Shown here: piece by piece, positions 43,101 through 56,200 of the stretch | Layout of the letters: the number at the start of each line of letters is the position of its first letter | Position numbering within the stretch: the first letter of the stretch is position 1 | NCBI GenBank assembly: GCA_963693285.1 | Contig: OY848929.1 | Coordinates: 3,350,501 to 3,414,500, forward strand | Direction: 5' to 3' | From: Xestospongia muta | Lineage: Eukaryota; Porifera; Demospongiae; Haplosclerida; Petrosiidae | Length of the DNA: 64,000 bases | Notes under the pieces: model-generated | The model's database searches: none | What the model saw: only the letters and a program-made list of their open reading frames with translations | What the model was told of the DNA's origin: nothing | Program-made: the position numbers and the translations under genes

Positions 43101-46100
43101 TATCCAAAGATTTAAGACTGATAAAGTTGCTAAACTCTTTAGATCAGCTAAATAAAGCAGTTTTGACAGTTAATTTCTAAACTTTCTTAACTTTCAAAAA
43201 AGTCTAAACAGTTTATTTTAGAGTTTTAACCTATTTAAACTACTTTATCCAAAGATTTAAGACTGATAAAGTTGCTAAACTCTTTAGATCAGCCAAATAA
43301 AGCATTTTTGACAGTTAATTTCTAACCTTTCTTAACTTTAAAAAAGGCCTAAATAGTTTATTTTAGAGTTTTAACCTATTTAAACTACTTTATCCAAAGA
43401 TTTAAGACTGATAAAGTTGCTAAACTCTTTAGATCAGCTTAATAAAGACGTTTGGCCGTTTAATTTTTAAACTTTCTTAACTTTCAAAACAGTCTAAACA
43501 GTTTATTTTAGAGTTTTAACCTATTTAAACTACTTTATCCAAAGATTTAAAACTGATAAAGTAGCTAAACTCTTTAGATCAGCGAAATAAAGCAGTTTTG
43601 ACACTTAATTTCTAAACTTTCTTAACTTTGAAAAAGGTCTAAACAGTTTATTTTAAACTACTTTATCCAAAAATTTAAGACTGATAAAGTTGCTAAACTC
43701 TTTAGATGAGCTTAATAAAGCAGTTTTGACATCTAATTCTAAACTTTCTTAACTTTCAAAAAGGTCTAAACAGTTTATTTTAGAGTTTTAACCTATTTAA
43801 ACTACTTTATCCAAAGATTTCAGACTGATAAAGTTGCTAAACTCTTTAGATCAGCTAAATAAAGCAGTTTTGACACTTAATTTCTAAACTTTCTTAACTT
43901 TCAAAAAGGCCTAAACAGTTTATTTTAGAGTTTTAACCTATTTAAACTACTTTATCCAAAGATTTAAGACTGATAAAGTTGCTAAACTCTTTAGATCAGG
44001 CAAATAAAGCAGTTTTGACAGTTAATTTCTAAACTTTCTTAACTTTCAAAAAGGTCTAAACAGTTTATTTTAGAGTTTTAACCTATTTAAACTACTTTAT
44101 CCAAAGATTTAAGACTGATAAAGTTGCTAAACTCTTTAGATCAGCTTAATAAAGCAGTTTTGACAGTTAATTTCTACACTTTCTTAACTTTCAAAAAAGT
44201 CTAAACAGTTTATTTTTGAGTTTTAACCTATTTAAACTAGTTTATCCAAAGATTTAAGACTGATAAAGTTGCTAAACTCTTTAGATAAGCTTAATAAAGC
44301 ATTTTTGACAGTTAATTTCTAAACTTTCTTAACTTTCAAAAAGGTCTAAACAGTTTATTTTAGAGTTTTAACCTATTTAAACTACTTTATCCAAAGATTT
44401 AAGACTGATAAAGTTGCTAAACTCTTTAGATCAGCTAAATAAAGCAGTTTTGACACTTAATTTCTAAACTTTCTTAACTTTAAAAAAGGCCTAAACAGTT
44501 TCTTTTAGAGTTTTAACCTATTTAAACTACTTTATCCAAAGATTTAAGACTGATAAAGTTGCTAAACTCTTTAGATCAGCTTAATAAAGCAGTTTTGACA
44601 TTTAATTTCTAAACTTTCTTAACTTTCAAAAAAGTCTAAACAGTTTATTTTAGAGTTTTAACCTATTTAAACTACTTTATCCAAAGATTTAAGACTGATA
44701 AAGTTGCTACACTCTTTAGATCAGCTTAATAAAGCAGTTTTGACAGTTAATTTCTAAACTTTCTTAACTTTCAAAAAGGTCGAAACAGTTTATTTTAGAG
44801 TCTTAACCTATTTATACTACTTTATCCAAAGATTTAAGACTGATAAAGTTGCTAAACTCTTTAGATCAGCTAAATAAAGCATTTTTGACAGTTAATTTCT
44901 AAACTTTCTTAACTTTCAAAAAGGTCTAAACAGTTTATTTTAGAGTTTTAACCTATTTAAACTACTTTATCCAAAGATTTAAGACTGATAAAGTTGCTAA
45001 ACTCTTTAGATCAGCTAAATAAAGCAGTTTTGACACTTAATTTCTAAACTTTGTTAACTTTCAAAAAGGCCTAAACAGTTTATTTTTGAATTTTAACCTA
45101 TTTAAACTACTTTATCCAAAGATTTAAGACTGCTAAAGTTGCTAAACTCTTTAGATCAGCCAAATAAACCATTTTTGACAGTTAATTTCTAAACTTTCTT
45201 AACTTTCAAAATGATCTAAACAGTTTATTTTAGAGTCTTAACCTATTTATACTACTTTATCCAAAGATTTAAGACTGATAAAGTTGCTAAACTCTTTAGA
45301 TCAGCCAAATGAAGCAGTTTTGACAGTTAATTTCTAAACTTTCTTAACTTTCAAAAAGGTCTAAACAGTTTATTTCAGAGTTTTAACCTATTTAAACTAC
45401 TTTATCCAAAGATTTAAGACTAATAAAGTAGCTAAACTCTTTAGATTAGCTAAATAAAGCAGTTTTGACAGTTAATTTCTAAACTTTCTTAACTTTCAAA
45501 AAGGTCTAAACAGTTTATTTCAGATTTTTAACCTATTTAAACTACTTTATCCAAAGATTTAAGACTGATAAAGTTGCTAAACTCTTTAGATCAGCTAAAT
45601 AAAGCAGTTTTGACACTTAATTTCTAAACTTTCTTAACTTTCAAGAAAGTCTAAACAGTTTATTTTAGAGTTTTAACCTATTTAAACTACTTTATCCAAA
45701 GATTTAAGACTGATAAAGTTGCTAAACTCTTTAGATCAGCTTAATAAAGCAGTTTTGACACTTAATTTCTAAACTTTCTTAACTTTCAAAAAGGTCTAAA
45801 CAGTTTATTTTAGAGTTCTAACCTATTTAAACTACTTTATCCAAAGATTTAAGACTGATAAAGTTGCTAAACTCTTTAGATCAGCTTAATAAAGCAGTTT
45901 TGACAGTTAATTTCTAAACTTTCTTAACTTTCAAAAAGGTCTAAACAGTTTATTTTAGAGTTTTAACCTATTTAAACTACTTTATCCAAAGATTTAAGAC
46001 TGATAAAGTTGCTAAACTCTTTAGATCAGCTTAATAAAGCATTTTTGACAGTTAATTTCTAAACTTTCTTAACTTTCAAAAAGGTCTAAACAGTTTATTT
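40120..46100 (+). repeat. Higher-order duplication, period about 3.03 kb
   Basis: Rare markers recur 3,026-3,030 bp apart: the caaaacagtc monomer (40459 and 43485), followed by a monomer with a 17-bp deletion (gtttattttaaactac at 40619 and 43646) and the gatgagctt/gacatctaattc monomer. The spacing corresponds to 21 monomers less the deletion. The full extent is approximate. Confidence 0.7.
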
Positions 46101-46599
46101 TAGAGTTTTAACCTATTTAAACTACTTTATCCAAAGATTTAAGACTGATAAAGTTGCTAAACTCTTTAGATCAGCTTAATAAAGCAGTTTTGACAGTTAA
46201 TTTCTAAACTTTCTTAACTTTGAAAAAGGTCTAAACAGTTTATTTTAGAGTCTTAACCTATTTAAACTACTTTATCCAAAGATTTAAGACTGATAAAGTT
46301 GCTAAACTCTTTAGATCAGCCAAATAAAGCAGTTTTGACAGTTAATTTCTAAACTTTCTTAACTTTCAAAAAGGTCTAAACAGTTTATTTTAGAGTTTTA
46401 ACCTATTTAAACTACTTTATCCAAAGATTTAAGACTGATAAAGTTGCTAAACTCTTTAGATCAGCTTAATAAAGCAGTTTTGACAGTTAATTTCTAAACT
46501 TTCTTAACTTTCAAAAAAGTCTAAACAGTTTATTTTAGAGTTTTAACCTATTTAAACTACTTTATCCAAAGATTTAAGACTGATAAAGTTGCTAAACTC

Positions 46600-49500
46600 T
46601 TTAGATCAGCCAAATAAAGCATTTCTGACAGTTAATTTCTAAACTTTCTTAACTTTAAAAAAGGCCTAAATAGATTATTTTAGAGTTTTAACCTATTTAA
46701 ACTACTTTATCCAAAGATTTAACACTGATAATGTTGCTAAACTCTTTAGATCAGCTTAATAAAGAAGTTTTGACGTTTAATTTTTAAACTTTCTTAACTT
46801 TCAAAACCGTCTAAACAGTTTATTTTAGAGTTTTACCTATTTAAACTACTTTATCCAAAGATTTAAGACTAATAAAGTTGCTAAACTCTTTAGATCAGCC
46901 AAATAAACCATTTTTGACAGTTAATTTCTAAACTTTCTTAACTTTCAAAAAGGCCTAAACAGTTTATTTCAGAGTTCTAACCTATTTAAACTACTTTATC
47001 CAAAGATTTAAGACTAATAAAGTTGCTAAACTCTTTAGATCAGCTAAATAAAGCAGTTTTGACACTTAATTTCTAAAATTTCTTAACTTTCAAAAAGGTC
47101 TAAACAGTTTATTTCACATTTTTATCCTATTTAAACTACTTTATCCAAAGATTTAAGACTGATAAAGTTGCTAAACTCTTTAGATCAGCTAAATAAAGCA
47201 GTTTTGACACTTAATTTCTAAACTTTCTTAACTTTCAAGAAAGTCTAAACAGTTTATTTTAGAGTTTTAACCTATTTAAACTACTTTATCCAAAGATTTA
47301 AGACTGATAAAGTTGCTAAACTCTTTAGATCAGCTTAATAAAGCAGTTTTGACACTTAATTTCTAAACTTTCTTAACTTTCAAAAAGGTCTAAATAGTTT
47401 ATTTTAGAGTTCTAACCTATTTAAACTACTTTATCCAAAGATTTAAGACTGATAAAGTTGCTAAACTCTTTAGATCAGCTTAATAAAGCAGTTTTGACAG
47501 TTAATTTCTAAACTTTCTTAACTTTCAAAAAGGTCTAAACAGTTTATTTTAGAGTTTTAACCTATTTAAACTACTTTATCCAAAGATTTAAGACTGATAA
47601 AGTTGCTAAACTCTTTAGATCAGCTTAATAAAGCAGTTTTGACAGTTAATTTCTAAACTTTCTTAACTTTCAAAAAGGTCTAAACAGTTTATTTTAGAGT
47701 CTTAACCTATTTAAACTACTTTATCCAAAGATTTAAGACTGATAAAGTTGCTAAACTCTTTAGATCAGCCAAATAAAGCAGTTTTGACAGTTAATTTCTA
47801 AACTTTCTTAACTTTCAAAAAGGTCTAAACAGTTTATTTTAGAGTTTTAACCTATTTAAACTACTTTATCCAAAGATTTAAGACTGATAAAGTTGCTAAA
47901 CTCTTTAGATCAGCTTAATAAAGCAGTTTTGACAGTTAATTTCTAAACTTTCTTAACTTTCAAAAAAGTCTAAACAGTTTATTTTAGAGTTTTAACCTAT
48001 TTAAACTACTTTATCCAAAGATTTAAGACTGATAAAGTTGCTAAACTCTTTAGATCAGCTTAATAAAGCATTTCTGACAGTTAATTTCTAAACTTTCTTA
48101 ACTTTAAAAAAGGCCTAAATAGATTATTTTAGAGTTTTAACCTATTTAAACTACTTTATCCAAAGATTTAACACTGATAATGTTGCTAAACTCTTTAGAT
48201 CAGCTTAATAAAGAAGTTTTGACGTTTAATTTTTAAACTTTCTTAACTTTCAAAACCGTCTAAACAGTTTATTTTAGAGTTTTACCTATTTAAACTACTT
48301 TATCCAAAGATTTAAGACTAATAAAGTTGCTAAACTCTTTAGATCAGCCAAATAAACCATTTTTGACAGTTAATTTCTAAACTTTCTTAACTTTCAAAAA
48401 GGCCTAAACAGTTTATTTCAGAGTTCTAACCTATTTAAACTACTTTATCCAAAGATTTAAGACTAATAAAGTTGCTAAACTCTTTAGATCAGCTAAATAA
48501 AGCAGTTTTGACACTTAATTTCTAAAATTTCTTAACTTTCAAAAAGGTCTAAACAGTTTATTTCACATTTTTATCCTATTTAAACTACTTTATCCAAAGA
48601 TTTAAGACTGATAAAGTTGCTAAACTCTTTAGATCAGCTAAATAAAGCAGTTTTGACACTTAATTTCTAAACTTTCTTAACTTTCAAGAAAGTCTAAACA
48701 GTTTATTTTAGAGTTTTAACCTATTTAAACTACTTTATCCAAAGATTTAAGACTGATAAAGTTGCTAAACTCTTTAGATCAGCTTAATAAAGCAGTTTTG
48801 ACACTTAATTTCTAAACTTTCTTAACTTTCAAAAAGGTCTAAATAGTTTATTTTAGAGTTCTAACCTATTTAAACTACTTTATCCAAAGATTTAAGACTG
48901 ATAAAGTTGCTAAACTCTTTAGATCAGCTTAATAAAGCAGTTTTGACTGTTAATTTCTAAACTTTCTTAACTTTCAAAAAGGTCTAAACAGTTTATTTTA
49001 GAGTTTTAACCTATTTAAACTACTTTATCCAAAGATTTAAGACTGATAAAGTTGCTAAACTCTTTAGATCAGCCAAATAAAGCATTTTTGACACTTAATT
49101 TCTAAACTTTCTTAACTTTCAAAAAGGTCTAAACAGTTTATTTTAGAGTTTTAACCTATTTAAACTACTTTATCCAAATATTTAAGACTGATAAAGTTGC
49201 TAAACTCTTTAGATCAGCTTAATAAAGCAGTTTTGACAGTTAATTTCTAAACTTTCTTAACTTTCAAAAAGGTCTAAACAGTTTATTTTAGAGTCTTAAC
49301 CTATTTAAACTACTTTATCCAAAGATTTAAGACTGATAAAGTTGCTAAACTCTTTAGATCAGCCAAATAAAGCAGTTTTGACAGTTAATTTCTAAACTTT
49401 CTTAACTTTGAAAAAGGTCTAAACAGTTTATTTTAGAGTTTTAACCTATTTAAAATACTTTATCCAAAGATTTAAGACTGATAAAGTTGCTAAACTCTTT

Positions 49501-50000
49501 AGATCAGCTTAATAAAGCAGTTTTGACAGTTAATTTCTAAACTTTCTTAACTTTCAAAAAAGTCTAAACAGTTTATTTTAGAGTTTTAACCTATTTAAAC
49601 TACTTTATCCAAAGATTTAAGACTGATAAAGTTGCTAAACTCTTTAGATCAGCCAAATAAAGCATTTCTGACAGTTAATTTCTAAACTTTCTTAACTTTA
49701 AAAAAGGCCTAAATAGTTTATTTTATAGTTTTAACCTATTTAAACTACTTTATCCAAAGATTTAACACTGATAATGTTGCTAAACTCTTTAGATCAGCTT
49801 AATAAAGAAGTTTTGACGTTTAATTTTTAAACTTTCTTAACTTTCAAAACCGTCTAAACAGTTTATTTTAGAGTTTTACCTATTTAAACTACTTTATCCA
49901 AAGATTTAAGACTAATAAAGTTGCTAAACTCTTTAGATCAGCCAAATAAACCATTTTTAACAGTTAATTTCTAAACTTTCTTAATTTTCAAAAAGGTCTA
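46600..50000 (+). repeat. Higher-order duplication, periods 10 and 11 monomers
   Basis: The caaaaccgtc monomer, with its neighbours (aacactgataatg before it, aaaccattttt after it), starts at 46802, 48251 and 49845, which is 1,449 and 1,594 bp apart (10 and 11 monomers). Variants recur later at about 51446, 52313, 52458 and 52747. Confidence 0.7.
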
Positions 50001-53000
50001 AACAGTTTATTTTAGAGTTTTAACCTATTTAAACTACTTTATCCAAAGATTTAAGACTAATAAAGTTGCTAAACTCTTTAGATCAGCCAAATAAACCGTT
50101 ATTTTTGACAGTTAATTTCTAAACTTTCTTAACTTTCAAAAAGGTCTAAACAGTTTATTTTAGAGTTTTAATCTATTTAAACTACTTTATCCAAAGATTT
50201 AAGACTGATAAAGTTGCTAAACTCTTTAGATCAGCTTAATAAAGCAGTTTTGACAGTTAATTTCTAAACTTTCTTAACTTTCAAAAAGGTCTAAAGAGTT
50301 TATTTTAGAGTCTTAACCTATTTAAACTACTTTATCCAAAGATTTAAGACTGATAAAGTTGCTAAACTCTTTAGATCAGCCAAATAAAGCAATTTTGACA
50401 GTTAATTTCTAAACTTTCTTAACTTTCAAAAAGGTCTAAACAGTTTATTTTAGAGTCTTAACCTATTTAAACTACTTTATCCAAAGATTTAAGACTGATA
50501 AAGTTGCTAAACTCTTTAGATCAGCCAAAGAAAGCATTTTTGACAGTTAATTTCTAAACTTTCTTAACTTTCAAAAAGGTCTAAACAGTTTATTTTAGAG
50601 TTTTAACCTATTTAAACTACTTTATCCAAAGATTTAAGACTGATAAAGTTGCTAAACTCTTTAGATCAGCCAAATAAAGCATTTTTGACAGTTAATTTCT
50701 AAACTTTCTTAACTTTCAAAAAGGTCTAAACAGTTTATTTCAGATTTTTAACCTATTTAAACTACTTTATCCAAAGATTTAAGACTGATAAAGTTGCTAA
50801 ACTCTTTAGATCAGCTTAATAAAGCAGTTTTGACAGTTAATTTCTAAACTTTCTTAACTTTCAAAAAGGTCTAAACAGTTTATTTTAGAGTCTTAACCTA
50901 TTTAAACTACTTTATCCAAAGATTTAAGACTGATAAAGTTGCTAAACTCTTTAGATCAGCTTAATAAAGCAGTTTTGACAGTTAATTTCTAAACTTTCTT
51001 AACTTTCAAAAAGGTCTAAACAGTTTATTTTAGAGTTTTAACCTATTTAAACTACTTTATCCAAAGATTTAAGACTAATAAAGTTGCTAAACTCTTTAGA
51101 TCAGCTTAATAAAGCAGTTTTGACAGTTAATTTCTAAACTTTCTTAACTTTCAAAAAGGTCTAAACAGTTTATTTTAGAGTTTTAACCTATTTAAACTAC
51201 TTTATCCAAAGATTTAAGACTGATAAAGTTGCTAAACTCTTTAGATCAGCCAAATAAAGCATTTCTGACAGTTAATTTCTAAACTTTCTTAACTTTAAAA
51301 AAGGCCTAAATAGCTTATTTTAGAGTTTTAACCTATTTAAACTACTTTATCCAAAGATTTAACACTGATAATGTTGCTAAACTCTTTAGATCAGCTTAAT
51401 AAAGCAGTTTTGACATTTAATTTTTAAACTTTCTTAACTTTCAAAACCGTCTAAACAGTTTATTTTAGAGTTTTAACCTATTTAAACTACTTTATCCAAA
51501 GATTTAAGACTAATAAAGTTGCTAAACTCTTTAGATCAGCCAAATAAACCATTTTTGACAGTTAATTTCTAAACTTTCTTAACTTTCAAAAAGGTCTAAA
51601 CAGTTTATTTTAGAGTCTTAACCTATTTAAACTACTTTATCCAAAGATTTAAGACTGATAAAGTTGCTAAACTCTTTAGATCAGCCAAAGAAAGCATTTT
51701 TGACAGTTAATTTCTAAACTTTCTTAACTTTCAAAAAGGTCTAAACAGTTTATTTTAGAGTTTTAACGTATTTAAACAACTTTATCCAAAGATTTAAGAC
51801 TAATAAAGTTGCTAAACTCTTTAGATCAGCTTAATAACGCAGTTTTGACAGTTAATTTCTAAACTTTCTTAACTTTCAAAAAGGTCTAATCAGTTTATTT
51901 TAGAGTCTTAACCTATTTAAACTACTTTATCCAAAGATTTAAGACTGATAAAGTTGCTAAACTCTTTAGATCAGCCAAAAAAGCAGTTTTGACAGTTAAT
52001 TTCTAAACTTTCTTAACTTTCAAAAGGTCTAAACAGTTTATTTTAGAGTCTTAACCTATTTAAACTACTTTATCCAAAGATTTAAGACTGATAAAGTTGA
52101 TAAACTCTTTAGATCAGCCAAATAAAGCATTTTTGACAGTTAATTTCTAAACTTTCTTAACTTTGAAAAAAGTCTAAACAGTTTATTTCAGAGTTTTAAC
52201 CTATTTAAACTACTTTATCCAAAGATTTAAGACTGATAAAGTTGCTAAACTCTTTAGATCAGCTTAATAAAGCAGTTTTGACGTTTAATTTTTAAACTTT
52301 CTTAACTTTCAAAACCGTCTACACAGTTTATTTTAGAGTTTTAACCTATTTAAACTACTTTATCCAAAGATTTAAGACTAATAAAGTTGCTAAACTCTTT
52401 AGATCAGCTTAATAAAGCAGTTTTGACGTTTAATTTTTAAACTTTCTTAACTTTCAAAACCGTCTAAACAGTTTATTTTAGATTTTTAACCTATTTAAAC
52501 TACTTTATCCAAAGATTTAAGACTAATAAAGTTGCTAAACTCTTTAGATCAGCCAAATAAACCATTTTTGACAGTTAATTTCTAAACTTTCTTAACTTTC
52601 AAAAAGGTCTAAACAGTTTATTTTAGAGTTTTAACCTATTTAAACTACTTTATCCAAAGATTTAAGACTGATAAAGTTGCTAAACTCTTTAGATCAGCTT
52701 AATAAAGCAGTTTTGACGTTTAATTTTTAAACTTTCTTAACTTTCAAAACCGTCTAAACAGTTTATTTTAGAGTTTTAACCTATTTAAACTACTTTATCC
52801 AAAGATTTAAGACTAATAAAGTTGCTAAACTCTTTAGATCAGCCAAATAAACCATTTTTGACAGTTAATTTCTAAACTTTCTTAACTTTCAAAAAGGTCT
52901 AAACAGTTTATTTTAGAGTTTTAACCTATTTAAACTACTTTATCCAAAGATTTAAGACTAATAAAGTTGCTAAACTCTTTAGATCAGCCAAATAAACCGT

Positions 53001-53279
53001 TATTTTTGACAGTTAATTTCTAAACGTTCTTAACTTTCAAAAAGGTCTAAACAGTTTATTTTAGAGTTTTAATCTATTTAAACTACTTTATCCAAAGATT
53101 TAAGACTGATAAAGTTGCTAAACTCTTTAGATCAGCTTAATAAAGCAGTTTTGACAGTTAATTTCTAAACTTTCTTAACTTTCAAAAAGGTCTAAACAGT
53201 TTATTTTAGAGTCTTAACCTATTTAAACTACTTTATCCAAAGATTTAAGACTGATAAAGTTGCTAAACTCTTTAGATCA

Positions 53280-56200
53280 GTCAAAGAAAGCATTTTTGAC
53301 AGTTAATTTCTAAACTTTCTTAACTTTCATAAAGGTCTAAACAGTTTATTTTAGAGTTTTAACGTATTTAAACTACTTTATCCAAAGATTTAAGACTAAT
53401 AAAGTTGCTAAACTCTTTAGATCAGCTTAATAAAGCAGTTTTGACAGTTAATTTCTAAACTTTCTTAACTTTCAAAAAGGTCTAATCAGTTTATTTCAGA
53501 GTCTTAACCTATTTAAACTACTTTATCCAAAGATTTAAGACTGATAAAGTTGCTAAACTCTTTAGATCAGCCAAAGAAGCAGGTTTGACAGTTAATTTCT
53601 AAACTTTCTTAACTTTCAAAAGGTCTAAACAGTTTATTTTAGAGTCTTAACCTATTTAAACTACTTTATCCAAAGATTTAAGACTGATAAAGTTGATAAA
53701 CTCTTTAGATCAGCCAAAGAAAGCATTTTTGACAGTTAATTTCTAAACTTTCTTAACTTTGAAAAAAGTCTAAACAGTTTATTTCAGAGTTTTAACTTAT
53801 TTAAACTACTTTATCCAAAGACTTAAGACTGATAAAGTTGCTAAACTCTTTAGATCAGCTTAATAAAGCATTTTTGACAGTTAATTTCTAAACTTTGTTA
53901 ACTTTCAAAAAGGTCTAAAAAGTTTATTTTAGAGTTTTAACCTATTTAAACTACTTTATCCAAAGATTTAAGACTGATAAAGTTGCTAAACTCTTTAGAT
54001 CAGCTAAATAAAGCAGTTTTGACACTTAATTTCTAAACTTTCTTAACTTTCAAAAAGGTCTAAACAGTTTATTTTAGAGTTTTAACCTATTTAAACTACT
54101 TTATCCAAAGATTTAAGACTGATAAAGTTGCTAAACTCTTTAGATCAGCTTAATAAAGCAGTTTTAACAGTTAATTTCTAAACTTTCTTAACTTTCAAAA
54201 AAGTCTAAACAGTTTATTTTAGAGTTTTAACCTATTTAAACTACTTTATCCAAAGATTTAAGACTGATAAAGTTGCTAAACTCTTTAGATCAGCTTAATA
54301 AAGCAGTTTTGACACTTAATTTCTAAACTTTCTTAACTTTCAAAAAGGTCTAAACAGTTTATTTTAGAGTTTTAACCTATTTAAACTTCTTTATCTAAAG
54401 ATTTAAGACTGATAAAGTTGATAAACTCTTTAGATCAGCCAAAGAAAGCATTTTTGACAGTTAATTTCTAAACTTTCTTAACTTTGAAAAAAGTCTGAAC
54501 AGTTTATTTCAGAGTTTTAACTTATTTAAACTACTTTATCCAAAGACTTAAGACTGATAAAGTTGCTAAACTCTTTAGATCAGCTTAATAAAGCATTTTT
54601 GACAGTTAATTTCTAAACTTTGTTAACTTTCAAAAAGGTCTAAAAAGTTTATTTTAGAGTTTTAACCTATTTAAACTACTTTATCCAAAGATTTAAGACT
54701 GATAAAGTTGCTAAACTCTTTAGATCAGCTAAATAAAGCAGTTTTGACACTTAATTTCTAAACTTTCTTAACTTTCAAAAAGGTCTAAACAGTTTATTTT
54801 AGAGTTTTAACCTATTTAAACTACTTTATCCAAAGATTTAAGACTGATAAAGTTGCTAAACTCTTTAGATCAGCTTAATAAAGCAGTTTTAACAGTTAAT
54901 TTCTAAACTTTCTTAACTTTCAAAAAAGTCTAAACAGTTTATTTTAGAGTTTTAACCTATTTAAACTACTTTATCCAAAGATTTAAGACTGATAAAGTTG
55001 CTAAACTCTTTAGATCAGCTTAATAAAGCAGTTTTGACACTTAATTTCTAAACTTTCTTAACTTTCAAAAAGGTCTAAACAGTTTATTTTACAGTTTTAA
55101 CCTATTTAAACTACTTTATCCAAAGATTTAAGACTGATAAAGTCGCTAAACTCTTTAGATCAGCCAAATAAAGCAACTTTGACAGTTAATTTCTAAACTT
55201 TCTTAACTTTCAAAAAGGTCTAAACAGTTTATTTTAGAGTTTTAACCTATTTAAACTTCTTTATCTAAAGATTTAAGACTGATAAAGTTGCTAAACTCTT
55301 TAGATCAGCCAAATAAAGCATTTTGACAGTTAATTTCTAAACTTTCTTAACTTTAAGGCCTAAACAGTTTATTTTAGAGTTTTAACCTATTTAAACTACT
55401 TTATCCAAAGATTTAAGACTGATAAAGTTGCTAAACTCTTTAGATCAGCCAAATAAAGCAGTTTTGACAGTTAATTTCTAAACTTTCTTAACTTTCAAAA
55501 AGGTCTAAACAGTTTATTTTAGAGTTTTAACCTATTTAAACTACTTTATCCAAAGATTTAAGACTAATAAAGTTGCTACACTCTTTAGATCAGCTTAATA
55601 AAGCAGTTTTTACAGTTAATTTCTAAACTTTCTTAACTTTCAAAAAGGTCTAAACAGTTTATTTTAGAGTCTTAACCTATTTAAACTACTTTATCCAAAG
55701 ATTTAAGACTGATAAAGTTGCTAAACTCTTTAGATCAGCTAAATAAAGCAGTTTTGACACTTAATTTATAAACTTTCTTAACTTTCAAAAAGGTCTAAAC
55801 AGTTTATTTTAGAGTTTTAACCTATTTAAACTACTTTATCCAAAGATTTAAGACTGATAAAGTTGCTAAACTCTTTAGATCAGCTAAATAAAGCAGTTTT
55901 GACAGTTAATTTCTAAACTTTCTTAACTTTCAAAAAGGCCTAAAGAGTTTATTTTAGAGTTTTAACCTATTTAAACTACTTTATCCAAAGATTTAAGACT
56001 GATAAAGTTGCTAAACTCTTTAGATCAGCTAAATAAAGCAGTTTTGACACTTAATTTCTAAACTTTCTTAACTTTCAAAAAGGTCTAAACAGTTTATTTT
56101 AGAGTTTTAACCTATTTAAACTACTTTATTCAAAGATTTAAGACTGATAAAGTTGCTAAACTCTTTAGATCAGCTTAATAAAGCAGTTTTAACAGTTAAT